NCBI GenBank assembly: GCA_002455915.1
Contig: DKLU01000246.1
Coordinates: 1-15,903 of the forward strand
Length of the DNA stretch: 15,903 bases
Direction of reading: 5' to 3'
DNA from: Chryseobacterium sp. UBA6632
Lineage (GTDB): Bacteria; Bacteroidota; Bacteroidia; Flavobacteriales; Weeksellaceae
Each line of letters begins with the position of its first letter. Within the stretch, counting starts at the first letter, position 1. The position numbers and the translations under genes are program-made. Below are positions 8,541 to 14,786 of this stretch, in pieces. Below the pieces are notes generated by a model. The model saw only the letters and a program-made list of their open reading frames with translations. It searched no databases and was not told where the DNA came from.

Positions 8541-8980
8541 TGAAAAAAATATTGCTAATCATCGTATCAATTTGTGCCATATTTACTGCCTGTAAAATTG
8601 ATGAACCTGATAAAGACTTACATCGTGTTGTTTTTGATCCCGGAAATTTAAAATTTATTTCGACTTCATTAAATACAACAAAAGAAACTTCGACCGCTTT
8701 GTATGGAAATCAAGAAGCCCTAGAATCTTTAACTGATAAAAATAATCAACCGAAACCTAATTCTAAATTTAAATTAGTCACTTGGAAATATCATGAAAAT
8801 CCTCAATACATTGGAGGAACAATTACCGGAGAATTATTAAGTTTAGAAACTATGAATACAGATAAAAACGGAAATATTTCTTATTCAGTAAAAAACTCTT
8901 CTGAAAAAGAAAAAATTCAACCTAATAAAGAAGAAAGAATAAAATATATTATGAGCTATAAACCCGTCGTAAGACCTTAG
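8540..8980 (+). CDS. Lipoprotein with P460-like region lacking the haem motif
   Basis: A 146-residue predicted lipoprotein: hydrophobic leader, lipobox FTAC with C18 as the lipidated residue. It starts at 8540, sharing the last A of the preceding stop (TAATG), so it is translationally coupled to the haem protein. Residues 38-86 align with the P460-like domain of that neighbour: ISTSLNTTKETSTALYGNQEALESL against ISMSTLFDNSVRVIYGNDIAVKAI, and PNSKFKLVTWKYHEN against PDGSIVVKSVWKQEK. It then diverges and has no cysteine apart from C18, so no CxxCH haem attachment. A partner subunit or scaffold for the upstream haem protein is a reasonable inference. The C-terminal 45 residues are charged and Lys/Asn/Glu-rich. 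I do not recognise a named family. Confidence 0.8.
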   Translation: MKKILLIIVSICAIFTACKIDEPDKDLHRVVFDPGNLKFISTSLNTTKETSTALYGNQEALESLTDKNNQPKPNSKFKLVTWKYHENPQYIGGTITGELLSLETMNTDKNGNISYSVKNSSEKEKIQPNKEERIKYIMSYKPVVRP

Positions 8981-8995
8981 TAAAAGTGAATGGTG

Positions 8996-9119
8996 AATCG
9001 TCAATTTGCTTCGTTTGTGAATTTTTTTCATATTGATTAATTCACAATTATAAAGTTAATTTAATATGGAGCTGAGAAATCGGTTCCGGATTTTTATGAA
9101 GTGAAACAAATTGACAATT
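8996..9119. repeat. Non-coding region with nested inverted repeats
   Basis: In the 214-base gap before the kinase gene, AATCGTCAATTTG (8996-9008) faces CAAATTGACAATT (9107-9119), 12 of 13 matching. Inside it a perfect 9-bp pair, TTGTGAATT (9015-9023) and AATTCACAA (9039-9047), could form a hairpin. No T run follows, so termination is uncertain. The kinase gene has no convincing TAnnTTTG box; AAAATTCG at 9179-9186 is the nearest candidate. Confidence 0.4.
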
Positions 9120-9194
9120 GACTTGCAAAGCAAAATTCACTACTAAATTCAAAGCATTTTACCTACCTTAACACCTTTAAAATTCGCAGTTGTC

Positions 9195-10211
9195 ATGCAG
9201 CAACAAAAAATAAAAATTTCACAAGCCGTCATTTGGATAAGTTCCCTATTTTTAGGGATTTTATCATCGGTTCCGCAATTGGCTTCTCATGCTTTCAATT
9301 GGGAGGAAGCCGTCGTTAATTCGGCTATTACAGCTGCTTTTTCTGTGATTATGTGGTATCTCAACATTTATATGCTGAACCAAAATTCCGGAAAAAGACG
9401 ACAAAATATTTCATATTCAAGATTGATGGTCGTTTTGGCTTTCGGGATGGTCATTATGTTTGGTTTAGCCTGGATTCAGCAACTTATTTTATCACATATC
9501 AATTTTGGTCCAACCATGCTGATGATCGAGGTTCGCGGGATTTTGATCAACCTTGTCTGTTATATGTTTTTGACTTTATTGCAAAATAATTACGCAGGAC
9601 AACAAGTTCAGCTTGAACTGGAAAAAGTAAAAAGTGATAATCTTGGCGCTCAGTTTGAATTATTAAAACAGCAAATCAATCCACATTTTCTTTTTAACAG
9701 TTTAAACACCTTAAAATCAATGGCAGAAACCAATGATTCTGAGACTGTTGACTTTATTATGAAACTTTCTGATTTTTACCGATTTACACTAGAAAGCAGA
9801 AAACTGGATTTAATTACCGTGCAGGAAGAAATGAAAATCATTGATTCTTATATTTTTCTACAAAAAGCACGTTTTGGTGAAGGAATTACACTTACGAAAA
9901 AATTAAGTGACAATGTTTTAAAAACATTAATTCCTCCATTTACCTTACAATTATTAGTTGAAAATTGCATTAAACATAATATTGTTTCACAAAGCAAACC
10001 TTTACATATCAAGATTTATAATTCTGAAAACAGATTGGTCATTGAAAATCCAATTCATAAAAAAATGACCGTTGAAGATTCATTAGGAATCGGGCTTGAT
10101 AATGTAAAATTACGTTACAAACACCTACTGGAACAGGAAATTGAAATTAATTCAGACGAAAAAATCTTTCAAATAAAACTACCATTTATCCATGAATATA
10201 ATCATTATTGA
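9195..10211 (+). CDS. LytS-family sensor histidine kinase
   Basis: A 338-residue inner-membrane kinase. Four hydrophobic segments fill the first 130 residues (about 10-28, 41-60, 76-99 and 108-130) with no large sensor domain, followed by a short coiled linker (QQVQLELEKVKSDNL). The His_kinase domain carries the H-box QQINPHFLFNSLNTLK with phospho-acceptor H164. The ATP-binding part has the N-box LLVENCIKHN (254-262) and the G-box SLGIGLDNVKLRY (296-308). This is the LytS/YehU type, which pairs with LytTR regulators; the partner gene overlaps its 3' end by 20 bp. The membrane part may sense an envelope or redox signal, but nothing in the sequence identifies it. Its target operons are probably the haem-protein genes upstream and the DUF1223 gene downstream. 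Confidence 0.94.
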   Translation: MQQQKIKISQAVIWISSLFLGILSSVPQLASHAFNWEEAVVNSAITAAFSVIMWYLNIYMLNQNSGKRRQNISYSRLMVVLAFGMVIMFGLAWIQQLILSHINFGPTMLMIEVRGILINLVCYMFLTLLQNNYAGQQVQLELEKVKSDNLGAQFELLKQQINPHFLFNSLNTLKSMAETNDSETVDFIMKLSDFYRFTLESRKLDLITVQEEMKIIDSYIFLQKARFGEGITLTKKLSDNVLKTLIPPFTLQLLVENCIKHNIVSQSKPLHIKIYNSENRLVIENPIHKKMTVEDSLGIGLDNVKLRYKHLLEQEIEINSDEKIFQIKLPFIHEYNHY

Positions 10212-10956
10212 AGACGAATTTAGAGCTGCCAAATCTCTCCAGAATTTAATTGCAGAATTAAAACCTGAAGCTAAAATCATGGGAGTTCATGACAGTATTG
10301 AAATGAGTATTGAAGCGCTTAAAAAAAATAAACCCGATCTTATTTTCATGGATATCCACTTATCAGACGGACTTTCCTTTGAAATTTTTAAGCAAGTTGA
10401 AATTACTTGTCCGGTTATTTTTTGTACCGCTTTCGATCAATATATGCTCGATGCCTTTAAAAGTAAAGGGGTCGATTATGTTTTGAAACCATTTTCACGA
10501 GATGATATTGCCGAAGCTTTCCGAAAAGTGGAAGAATTAAAGAAATTTTTTCAAAAAACAGAACTTCCCGAACTTGAAGCTCTTTTACAAAAAATCACTC
10601 AACCGCAAACTACGGCAAAATCTAGTTTTTTAGTATTTAAAAATCAAAAATACACTACAATTCCGACGGAAAATATTGCGTATTTCTTTATTCATAATGA
10701 GATTACACATCTAATGACTTTTGATAAACAGCAATTTCAACTTACCCAAACATTAGGACAAATTGCGGAGCAAGTTTCTCAAAAACAATTTTTCAGAGTT
10801 AACCGACAATACATCATAAATTTCAATGCAATTAAAGAAATGGAGCATTATTTTCAGCGAAAGATTTTGGTTAAATTAACCGTTGAAACTCCTGAGCAAC
10901 TTTTAATTAATAAAGAAAAATCCCACAGTTTCTTTACTTGGCTGGAAGATCGTTAA
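10192..10956 (+). CDS. LytTR-family response regulator
   Basis: A 254-residue protein. Residues 1-120 are a receiver domain: acidic pocket E7/D8, phospho-acceptor D54 (IFMDIHLSDG), T79 (FCTAFDQYMLDAF) and K99 (VLKPF). A linker rich in Glu, Gln and Thr leads to a LytTR DNA-binding domain (about 146-250) with FLVFKNQKYTTIPTENIAYFFI, the FFRVNRQYIIN motif and a C-terminal basic/aromatic segment. LytTR domains bind pairs of short direct repeats about 21-22 bp apart. The ATG lies within the kinase gene (20-bp overlap), giving coupled translation and matched amounts of the two proteins. Matching repeats occur at 7462-7494 and 11008-11040. Confidence 0.95.
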   Translation: MNIIIIEDEFRAAKSLQNLIAELKPEAKIMGVHDSIEMSIEALKKNKPDLIFMDIHLSDGLSFEIFKQVEITCPVIFCTAFDQYMLDAFKSKGVDYVLKPFSRDDIAEAFRKVEELKKFFQKTELPELEALLQKITQPQTTAKSSFLVFKNQKYTTIPTENIAYFFIHNEITHLMTFDKQQFQLTQTLGQIAEQVSQKQFFRVNRQYIINFNAIKEMEHYFQRKILVKLTVETPEQLLINKEKSHSFFTWLEDR

Positions 10957-11007
10957 CCTCGAACTTTCAACTCCAACTCTCCATCTAAAAAATTAAAGTT
11001 TATAAAA

Positions 11008-11040
11008 TACAGGTTCACCTCACAAATTGTCCGGTTGAAC
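11008..11040 (+). promoter_or_regulatory. Putative LytTR-type operator of the DUF1223 gene
   Basis: Half-sites GGTTCACC (from 11012) and GGTTGAAC (from 11033) start 21 bp apart. The block matches 7462-7494 at 23 of 33 positions, and its TTGTCCGGTT core (11027-11036) ends 37 bp before the TACTTTTG box, exactly as upstream of the haem gene. It overlaps a terminator hairpin, but the other copy forms no hairpin, so the match is not explained by termination. Confidence 0.55.
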
Positions 11041-11047
11041 CTTTTTT
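11011..11047 (+). terminator. Terminator of the lytS/lytTR-type operon
   Basis: AGGTTCA (11011-11017) pairs with TGAACCT (11036-11042), extended by two G-C pairs with one bulged T, followed by TTTTTT. It lies 54 bases after the regulator's stop codon. Confidence 0.65.
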
Positions 11048-11073
11048 GTATTCTTTTGCATCTTCAGGGTATC

Positions 11074-11081
11074 TACTTTTG
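11074..11081 (+). promoter_or_regulatory. -7 box of the DUF1223 gene
   Basis: TACTTTTG matches TAnnTTTG and is identical to the box of the haem operon. It lies 16 bases before the ATG at 11098. The 19-bp position holds only TTCT; a TTTG lies at 15 bp, so the basal promoter may be weak and activator-dependent. Confidence 0.6.
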
Positions 11082-11097
11082 AATCAAATTAAAAGAA

Positions 11098-11871
11098 ATG
11101 ATACTTAAAAATCTAATAGGAACCGCCGCTTTCGTAGCCATTATGTTCACCGTTTCAGCTTTTTCATGCACCGATAAAACTGAAGAAATTCATCAAAATT
11201 TAACTCTTAATAATCAAGGCTTTGTTGTTTTGGAATTGTTTACTTCCGAAGGCTGTTCAAGCTGTCCGCCCGCCGATCAACTTATGGGTGACATTGAAAA
11301 ACAATATCAGGGTCAGCCCGTTTATATTCTCGCTTATCATGTTGATTACTGGAATAATCTGGGTTGGAAAGATAAATTCAGCAATATCGAAAACTCGAAA
11401 CGACAGCAGCAATATGCACAGGTTTTACGATCACAAGTCTATACACCTCAGTTAATTGTTAATGGTAAAAAAGAGTTTGTAGGTTCAGATCGAAATGCAG
11501 TAGAAAATGCAATTCAAACTGCTTTTTTAAATTCTAACAATGCTAAAATTGATTTATCCGCTAAAGCTTCCAAGAAAGAAATCAATGTTAATTTTAAAAC
11601 AGATGAAAATAATTCTTCAAACAAATTATTAATCACTCTAATTGAAAAAAAATCTTCCACTAATGTGCAGAGAGGAGAAAATGAAGGTCGTCATTTGATT
11701 CATTGGCAAATTGTTCATCAACAAAATCAAATTTCATTAAAAAATTCTTCAGAAGGAGCAACGAACTTTAAACTACCGGAAAACTTCAATCCTGCTAATT
11801 GGGAAATTATCGGAATGATTCAAAATGTAAAAACCGGAGAAATCTTGGGTTCTACAAAATCTTCTTTCTAA
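11098..11871 (+). CDS. DUF1223 thioredoxin-like protein, probable lipoprotein
   Basis: A 257-residue exported protein. The leader ends in SAFSC (C24), a plausible lipobox, so it is probably tethered in the periplasm. From residue 41 it follows the DUF1223 pattern: FVVLELFTSEGCSSCPPADQLMGDIEKQY, then VYILAYHVDYWNNLGWKDKFS, then VYTPQLIVNGKKEFVGSD. C53 and C56 form a CxxC in a thioredoxin-like fold, and the TPQLIVNG block corresponds to the cis-proline region (P near residue 118). The second half is a beta-rich extension typical of the family. A disulfide oxidoreductase role is inferred from the motif; the family has no settled function. Its promoter carries the same element as the haem operon, which suggests joint control by the neighbouring LytTR regulator. 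Confidence 0.9.
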   Translation: MILKNLIGTAAFVAIMFTVSAFSCTDKTEEIHQNLTLNNQGFVVLELFTSEGCSSCPPADQLMGDIEKQYQGQPVYILAYHVDYWNNLGWKDKFSNIENSKRQQQYAQVLRSQVYTPQLIVNGKKEFVGSDRNAVENAIQTAFLNSNNAKIDLSAKASKKEINVNFKTDENNSSNKLLITLIEKKSSTNVQRGENEGRHLIHWQIVHQQNQISLKNSSEGATNFKLPENFNPANWEIIGMIQNVKTGEILGSTKSSF

Positions 11872-11986
11872 ACACAATTATAACATTCATAGAAATTAGT
11901 GAAAAACATTTACGACATCTATGTCAAAATATTTTAATCAAAAATATTCAAAATAAAAAATAATTAACAATTTAAAACAATAAAAA
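11872..11986. other. Intergenic gap with degraded repeat-like sequence
   Basis: The reverse complement of about 11890-11930 contains TTTTTCACTAATTTC, close to TTTTTCACACTAATTTC at 1082-1098, so it is probably another decayed copy of the dispersed repeat. No TAnnTTTG box is seen before the DoxX-like gene, so that gene may be read from the DUF1223 promoter. Confidence 0.3.
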
Positions 11987-12379
11987 ATGAAAACAAAAAC
12001 AACAAAAATCATCTTTTGGTCAGGCGCAATCTTTATGTCTCTTTGGTTTGGAGCAAGCGGTTTCTTTGAACTGACAAAAAATCCTGCAGTTTGGGATATC
12101 ACACGACAGTTAGGCTATCCACCGCATTTTATCTATATTTTAGGTGTATTTAAATTATCAGGAATTTTGGTTCTATTAGTTCCCAACCGGTTACTACGAT
12201 TGAAAGAATGGGTTTTCGCGGGAATGTTCTTTGATATTATTTTCGCCTTCTTTTCAAAAATTGCAGTATTGGGTTTTCCGGCAACAATTGATGCAATAGT
12301 AGCCTTTACAGTTCTTTCAGTTACTTACCTGATGTTCAGGAAATTGTATACACCAGAATTAATTTTTGGAGAAATTTAA
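11987..12379 (+). CDS. DoxX-like integral membrane protein
   Basis: A 130-residue protein with four predicted membrane helices (about residues 7-27, 46-65, 72-92 and 97-117) and the DoxX-like pattern: FWSGAIFMSLWFGASGFFELTKNPAVWDITRQLGYPPHFIYILGVFKLSGILVLLVP. The GYPPHFIYILGVFKLSG segment is the family's most conserved part. DoxX-like proteins are found in redox, thiol-stress and sulfur contexts, but most lack a defined activity. It follows the DUF1223 gene by 115 bases on the same strand with no terminator or recognisable promoter between, so shared transcription is likely. A partnership with the CxxC protein is inferred from position only. Confidence 0.87.
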   Translation: MKTKTTKIIFWSGAIFMSLWFGASGFFELTKNPAVWDITRQLGYPPHFIYILGVFKLSGILVLLVPNRLLRLKEWVFAGMFFDIIFAFFSKIAVLGFPATIDAIVAFTVLSVTYLMFRKLYTPELIFGEI

Positions 12380-12448
12380 AGTAAAAATAAAATACACACG
12401 TCTTTTATAATGCACACAACTTTTCAGGCATTCCTGATATTAAAAAAG

Positions 12449-12480
12449 ATAAATCCTCTCATTTTATTGAGAGGATTTAT
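12449..12480. terminator. Hairpin terminator between convergent genes
   Basis: ATAAATCCTCTCA and TGAGAGGATTTAT form a perfect 13-bp stem with a 6-base loop. On the minus strand it is followed by CTTTTTT, so it chiefly ends the aldo/keto reductase transcript. The plus-strand side has only a weak T-tail, but the hairpin could also stop transcripts from the DoxX-like gene. Confidence 0.85.
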
Positions 12481-12564
12481 TGTTAAAAAAAGGCTGTAGA
12501 AAATTTTAATAATTTTTGAAATATTCAAGAAAATAATTCCGTAATCTCTAGAACCTTTTTTGAT

Positions 12565-13536
12565 TTAATTATTCACTAATTTCATAGAACCTTCGCTATA
12601 TCTTTCACCCACATTCGGATATTTTTTTAAGATTGTATCGATAGTTTTTAAATCCGATTGTGAAAGGTCTACGTTTACTGCAGCAATATTTTCTTCAAGA
12701 TATTTGATACGTTTCGTTCCCGGAATCGGAATAATATCTTCACCCTGATTCAAAACCCAAGCTAAAGCCAACTGAGTTCCTTTTATTCCTTTTGACGCAG
12801 CAAAATCATTAAGTTCTCTGGCTAAATTTTTATTATTTTCCAAATATTCTTCCTGATAACGAGGAAGTGACTTTCTGAAATCTTCGTCACCAAAATTCTG
12901 AACATCATTGATATTTGAGAAAAGCCCTCTTGCCAAAGGAGAATACGGAACCAATGTAATTCCTAACTCTCTGATCGTTGGCAAAATATCACTTTCAATA
13001 TCTTTCGTTAATAACGAATATTCTGACTGTAAAGCGGTAATTGGATGAATTTTATTCGCTTTCCTAATAGACTCAGGAGAAGCTTCTGATAAGCCTAAAT
13101 ATTTCACTTTCCCGGCTTTCACCAAATCTGCCATTGCACCGACTGTTTCTTCAACCGGAATATTCGGGTCTACTCTGTGAGCATAATACAAATCGATTTC
13201 ATCAATTTGTAGTCTCTGAAGACTTAAATCCACTGCTTTTTTAATCCATTCCGGCGAACCGTCAAAATAAGTGCCGGGAGCACCGCTATGACTGGCTTTT
13301 CCATCTTTAAATCTAAACCCAAATTTGGTTGCGATAAAAATTTTGTCACGATTCGGAACCAAAACTTTGGAGATCAGTTTTTCATTTTCACCGTTTCCAT
13401 ACATATCTGCGGTATCAAGAAAGTTTACTCCTAAATCTAATGCTTTATGCAAAGTGCTTATACTTTCCTGCTCGTCTGTCGGGCCATACGCAAAGCTCAT
13501 TCCCATACATCCTAATCCAATTGCAGATAACTGCAC
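12565..13536 (-). CDS. Aldo/keto reductase, normal start cut off by an in-frame stop
   Basis: The uninterrupted frame runs from a GTG at 13536 and encodes 323 residues, nearly a whole NADPH-dependent aldo/keto reductase of the broad bacterial type (ALGLGCMGMS-like opening SAIGLGCMGMSFAYGP). The catalytic tetrad is present, numbered from the GTG: D41 and Y46 (DTADMYG), K71 (ATKFG) and H120 (YYAHRVD). The NADPH-binding end is also normal (IIPIPGTKRIKYLEENIAAV). The family start is 30 bases upstream (ATG at 13566), but codon 7 there is TGA. Activity would need re-initiation at the GTG, 9 bases after the stop, giving a protein missing the first strand, or readthrough. It may be a very recent pseudogene. 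It lies 88 bases downstream of an AraC regulator on the same strand and ends at a strong hairpin. Confidence 0.85.
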   Translation of the reverse strand: MQLSAIGLGCMGMSFAYGPTDEQESISTLHKALDLGVNFLDTADMYGNGENEKLISKVLVPNRDKIFIATKFGFRFKDGKASHSGAPGTYFDGSPEWIKKAVDLSLQRLQIDEIDLYYAHRVDPNIPVEETVGAMADLVKAGKVKYLGLSEASPESIRKANKIHPITALQSEYSLLTKDIESDILPTIRELGITLVPYSPLARGLFSNINDVQNFGDEDFRKSLPRYQEEYLENNKNLARELNDFAASKGIKGTQLALAWVLNQGEDIIPIPGTKRIKYLEENIAAVNVDLSQSDLKTIDTILKKYPNVGERYSEGSMKLVNN

Positions 13537-13566
13537 GCCTGTATTTCATAATTTTCTAAATTTCAT
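13537..13566 (-). pseudogene. Original 5' end of the aldo/keto reductase with TGA at codon 7
   Basis: Reading from the ATG at 13566 gives M K F R K L, stop (13548-13546), N T G, then V Q L S A I G L G in the same frame as the intact gene. The family reads MKFRKLGNTG here, so a single G-to-T change (GGA to TGA) explains the break, with no frameshift. The full original gene would be 12565-13566. Confidence 0.85.
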
Positions 13567-13594
13567 GATAGCTTGTGATTTAAAATTTATAGGA

Positions 13595-13602
13595 CAAAAT
13601 TA
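13595..13602 (-). promoter_or_regulatory. -7 box of the aldo/keto reductase gene
   Basis: On the minus strand TAATTTTG matches TAnnTTTG and lies 28 bases before the original ATG at 13566, which supports that ATG as the ancestral start. No clear -33 element is seen at 19 bp, as expected for a promoter needing an activator. Confidence 0.5.
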
Positions 13603-13654
13603 TAACTGAAACTCAAGGATCGTGATATAGAATTCAAACAAAAAATTATAAAAA

Positions 13655-14560
13655 TCAAACAGTCGTTACTCGAACCGCATTCGGTGTCATTCCCGTTTGT
13701 TTTTTAAAATAATTAGTGAAATAAGACGGTTCTTCGAAGCCTAATGCGTAAGCAATTTCAGCAATATTCCAATCGGTATGTTTTAATAAGGCATGAGCTT
13801 CCTGAATAATCCTTGAAATAATCTGCTGACTCGTAGTTTTTCCTGTAATCTCTTTTACAGAACGATTAAGCGAATTAACTTGAATAGATAAACTTTCCGC
13901 ATAATCCACAGGGCTTTTTAGCTTTAAAAAACGATCCGGGCTGTCGATAGGGAATTGCCTTTCAAGCAATTCCATAAATAAAGAAGCTACTCTTTGAGAA
14001 GCGTTTTGATAAGGTTCAAAATTTTCTGCGGGGTTCATTTTCATTGTTTCATGAATCAACAAATGAAGATACGCACGCAACATATCGTATTTATGCAGAT
14101 AATCTGACTGAATTTCAGTCATCATTTTAATAAAAATATCTGAAATAATTTGCTGCTGAGATTCATTCACAAAAAATATCGGCGTTCCTCCGATTTTGAA
14201 AAGTAGCGAGTCCTGAAGCATGCCCAAACGGCTGCCATCATGCAAAAACTGATCGGTAAAAAGGCAGAAAAAACCTTTCTGATCATCATTATCAGCTTCC
14301 CATGAATACGGAATCACAGGATTTGAGAACAGCAAAGCAGGCCGATCAACATAGATCCATTTGTTTGCGTAATGAAGCTTTCCTTTTCCAATAATCAATG
14401 AAATTTTATAATAATCCCTCCGGCTATAAGGCGTAATTGATGAGCAATAATCCCGTGAAAAAACATTGAAATGCCCAACTCCAGGTGTTATTACGGATAT
14501 CAAATTTTGATTGTGAGCATTTCGCTCATAAAAACCTTTTATTGTTTCTCTGGAATCCAT
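13655..14560 (-). CDS. AraC-family transcription regulator
   Basis: A 301-residue regulator. The first 170 residues are a cupin-like sensor region (RDYYKISLIIGKGKLHYANKWIYVDRPALLFSNPVIPYSWE is the typical beta-barrel stretch). The C-terminal 100 residues carry the two AraC helix-turn-helix motifs: YAESLSIQVNSLNRSVKEITGKTTSQQI, then WNIAEIAYALGFEEPSYFTNYFKKQTGMTPNAVR, the latter a canonical AraC signature. It lies directly upstream of the aldo/keto reductase on the same strand, 88 bases apart, and probably controls it; this pairing is common in Bacteroidetes. The -7 box is 4 bases before the ATG, so its own message may lack a leader. No terminator separates it from the reductase gene. Confidence 0.94.
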   Translation of the reverse strand: MDSRETIKGFYERNAHNQNLISVITPGVGHFNVFSRDYCSSITPYSRRDYYKISLIIGKGKLHYANKWIYVDRPALLFSNPVIPYSWEADNDDQKGFFCLFTDQFLHDGSRLGMLQDSLLFKIGGTPIFFVNESQQQIISDIFIKMMTEIQSDYLHKYDMLRAYLHLLIHETMKMNPAENFEPYQNASQRVASLFMELLERQFPIDSPDRFLKLKSPVDYAESLSIQVNSLNRSVKEITGKTTSQQIISRIIQEAHALLKHTDWNIAEIAYALGFEEPSYFTNYFKKQTGMTPNAVRVTTV

Positions 14561-14564
14561 AGTT

Positions 14565-14572
14565 CAAAGTTA
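14565..14572 (-). promoter_or_regulatory. -7 box of the AraC-type gene, leaderless or nearly so
   Basis: On the minus strand TAACTTTG is followed by AACT and the ATG, so transcription would begin at or very near the start codon. TTG-containing sequence lies about 16 bp upstream, shorter than the usual 19. The octamer is the same as that of the HxlR-type gene. Confidence 0.5.
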
Positions 14573-14642
14573 TAAAATTCAAACAAAACAATGATGTGAA
14601 AATTATTTAAATAATTAAAGTTGATAAAATTATTCAGAGGCC

Positions 14643-14658
14643 GGAAGCTGGATGATGG
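14643..14658. repeat. Second copy of the GGAAGCTGG repeat
   Basis: Sixteen bases, GGAAGCTGGATGATGG, are identical to 7378-7393. They lie in the gene-free space between the AraC-type gene and the terminator of the next minus-strand gene. The hairpin part found at the first copy is absent here. Confidence 0.5.
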
Positions 14659-14719
14659 AAGTTTTAGACTATTTTGAATACTAAATATCTCCTTCGTTGA
14701 AACGACAGACCAGATTAAA

Positions 14720-14757
14720 TAAAAAAGCAAAACGACCGATCAAATGACCAGCCGTTT
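14720..14757 (-). terminator. Terminator of the secreted Lys/His-rich protein gene
   Basis: On the minus strand a 12-bp stem with three G-U pairs (14757-14746 against 14741-14730) and an ATTT loop is followed by TGCTTTTTT. It begins about 30 bases after the stop codon at 14787. Confidence 0.7.
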
Positions 14758-14786
14758 GAAAATTGAATGTATAGTTGATAGTTGAA

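Noticed and set aside
9080..9090. CGGTTCCGG before the kinase gene as a third copy of the shared operator
   Set aside because: There is no partner half-site 21 bp away on either side, no TTGTCC before it and no -7 box at the matching distance.
13546..13548. TGA in the aldo/keto reductase as a selenocysteine codon
   Set aside because: The family has glycine, not cysteine, at this position, and no selenocysteine insertion hairpin is apparent just downstream.
13537..13549. Second ATG (13549) reading MKYRRAV as a frameshifted start of the reductase
   Set aside because: The resemblance to MKYR is coincidental. The in-frame ATG at 13566 restores the whole family N-terminus with one substitution, which is simpler than a 17-base deletion.
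14539..14730. Minus-strand open frame overlapping the start of the AraC-type gene
   Set aside because: It is low-complexity, AT-driven sequence that contains the promoter and repeat and has no domain.
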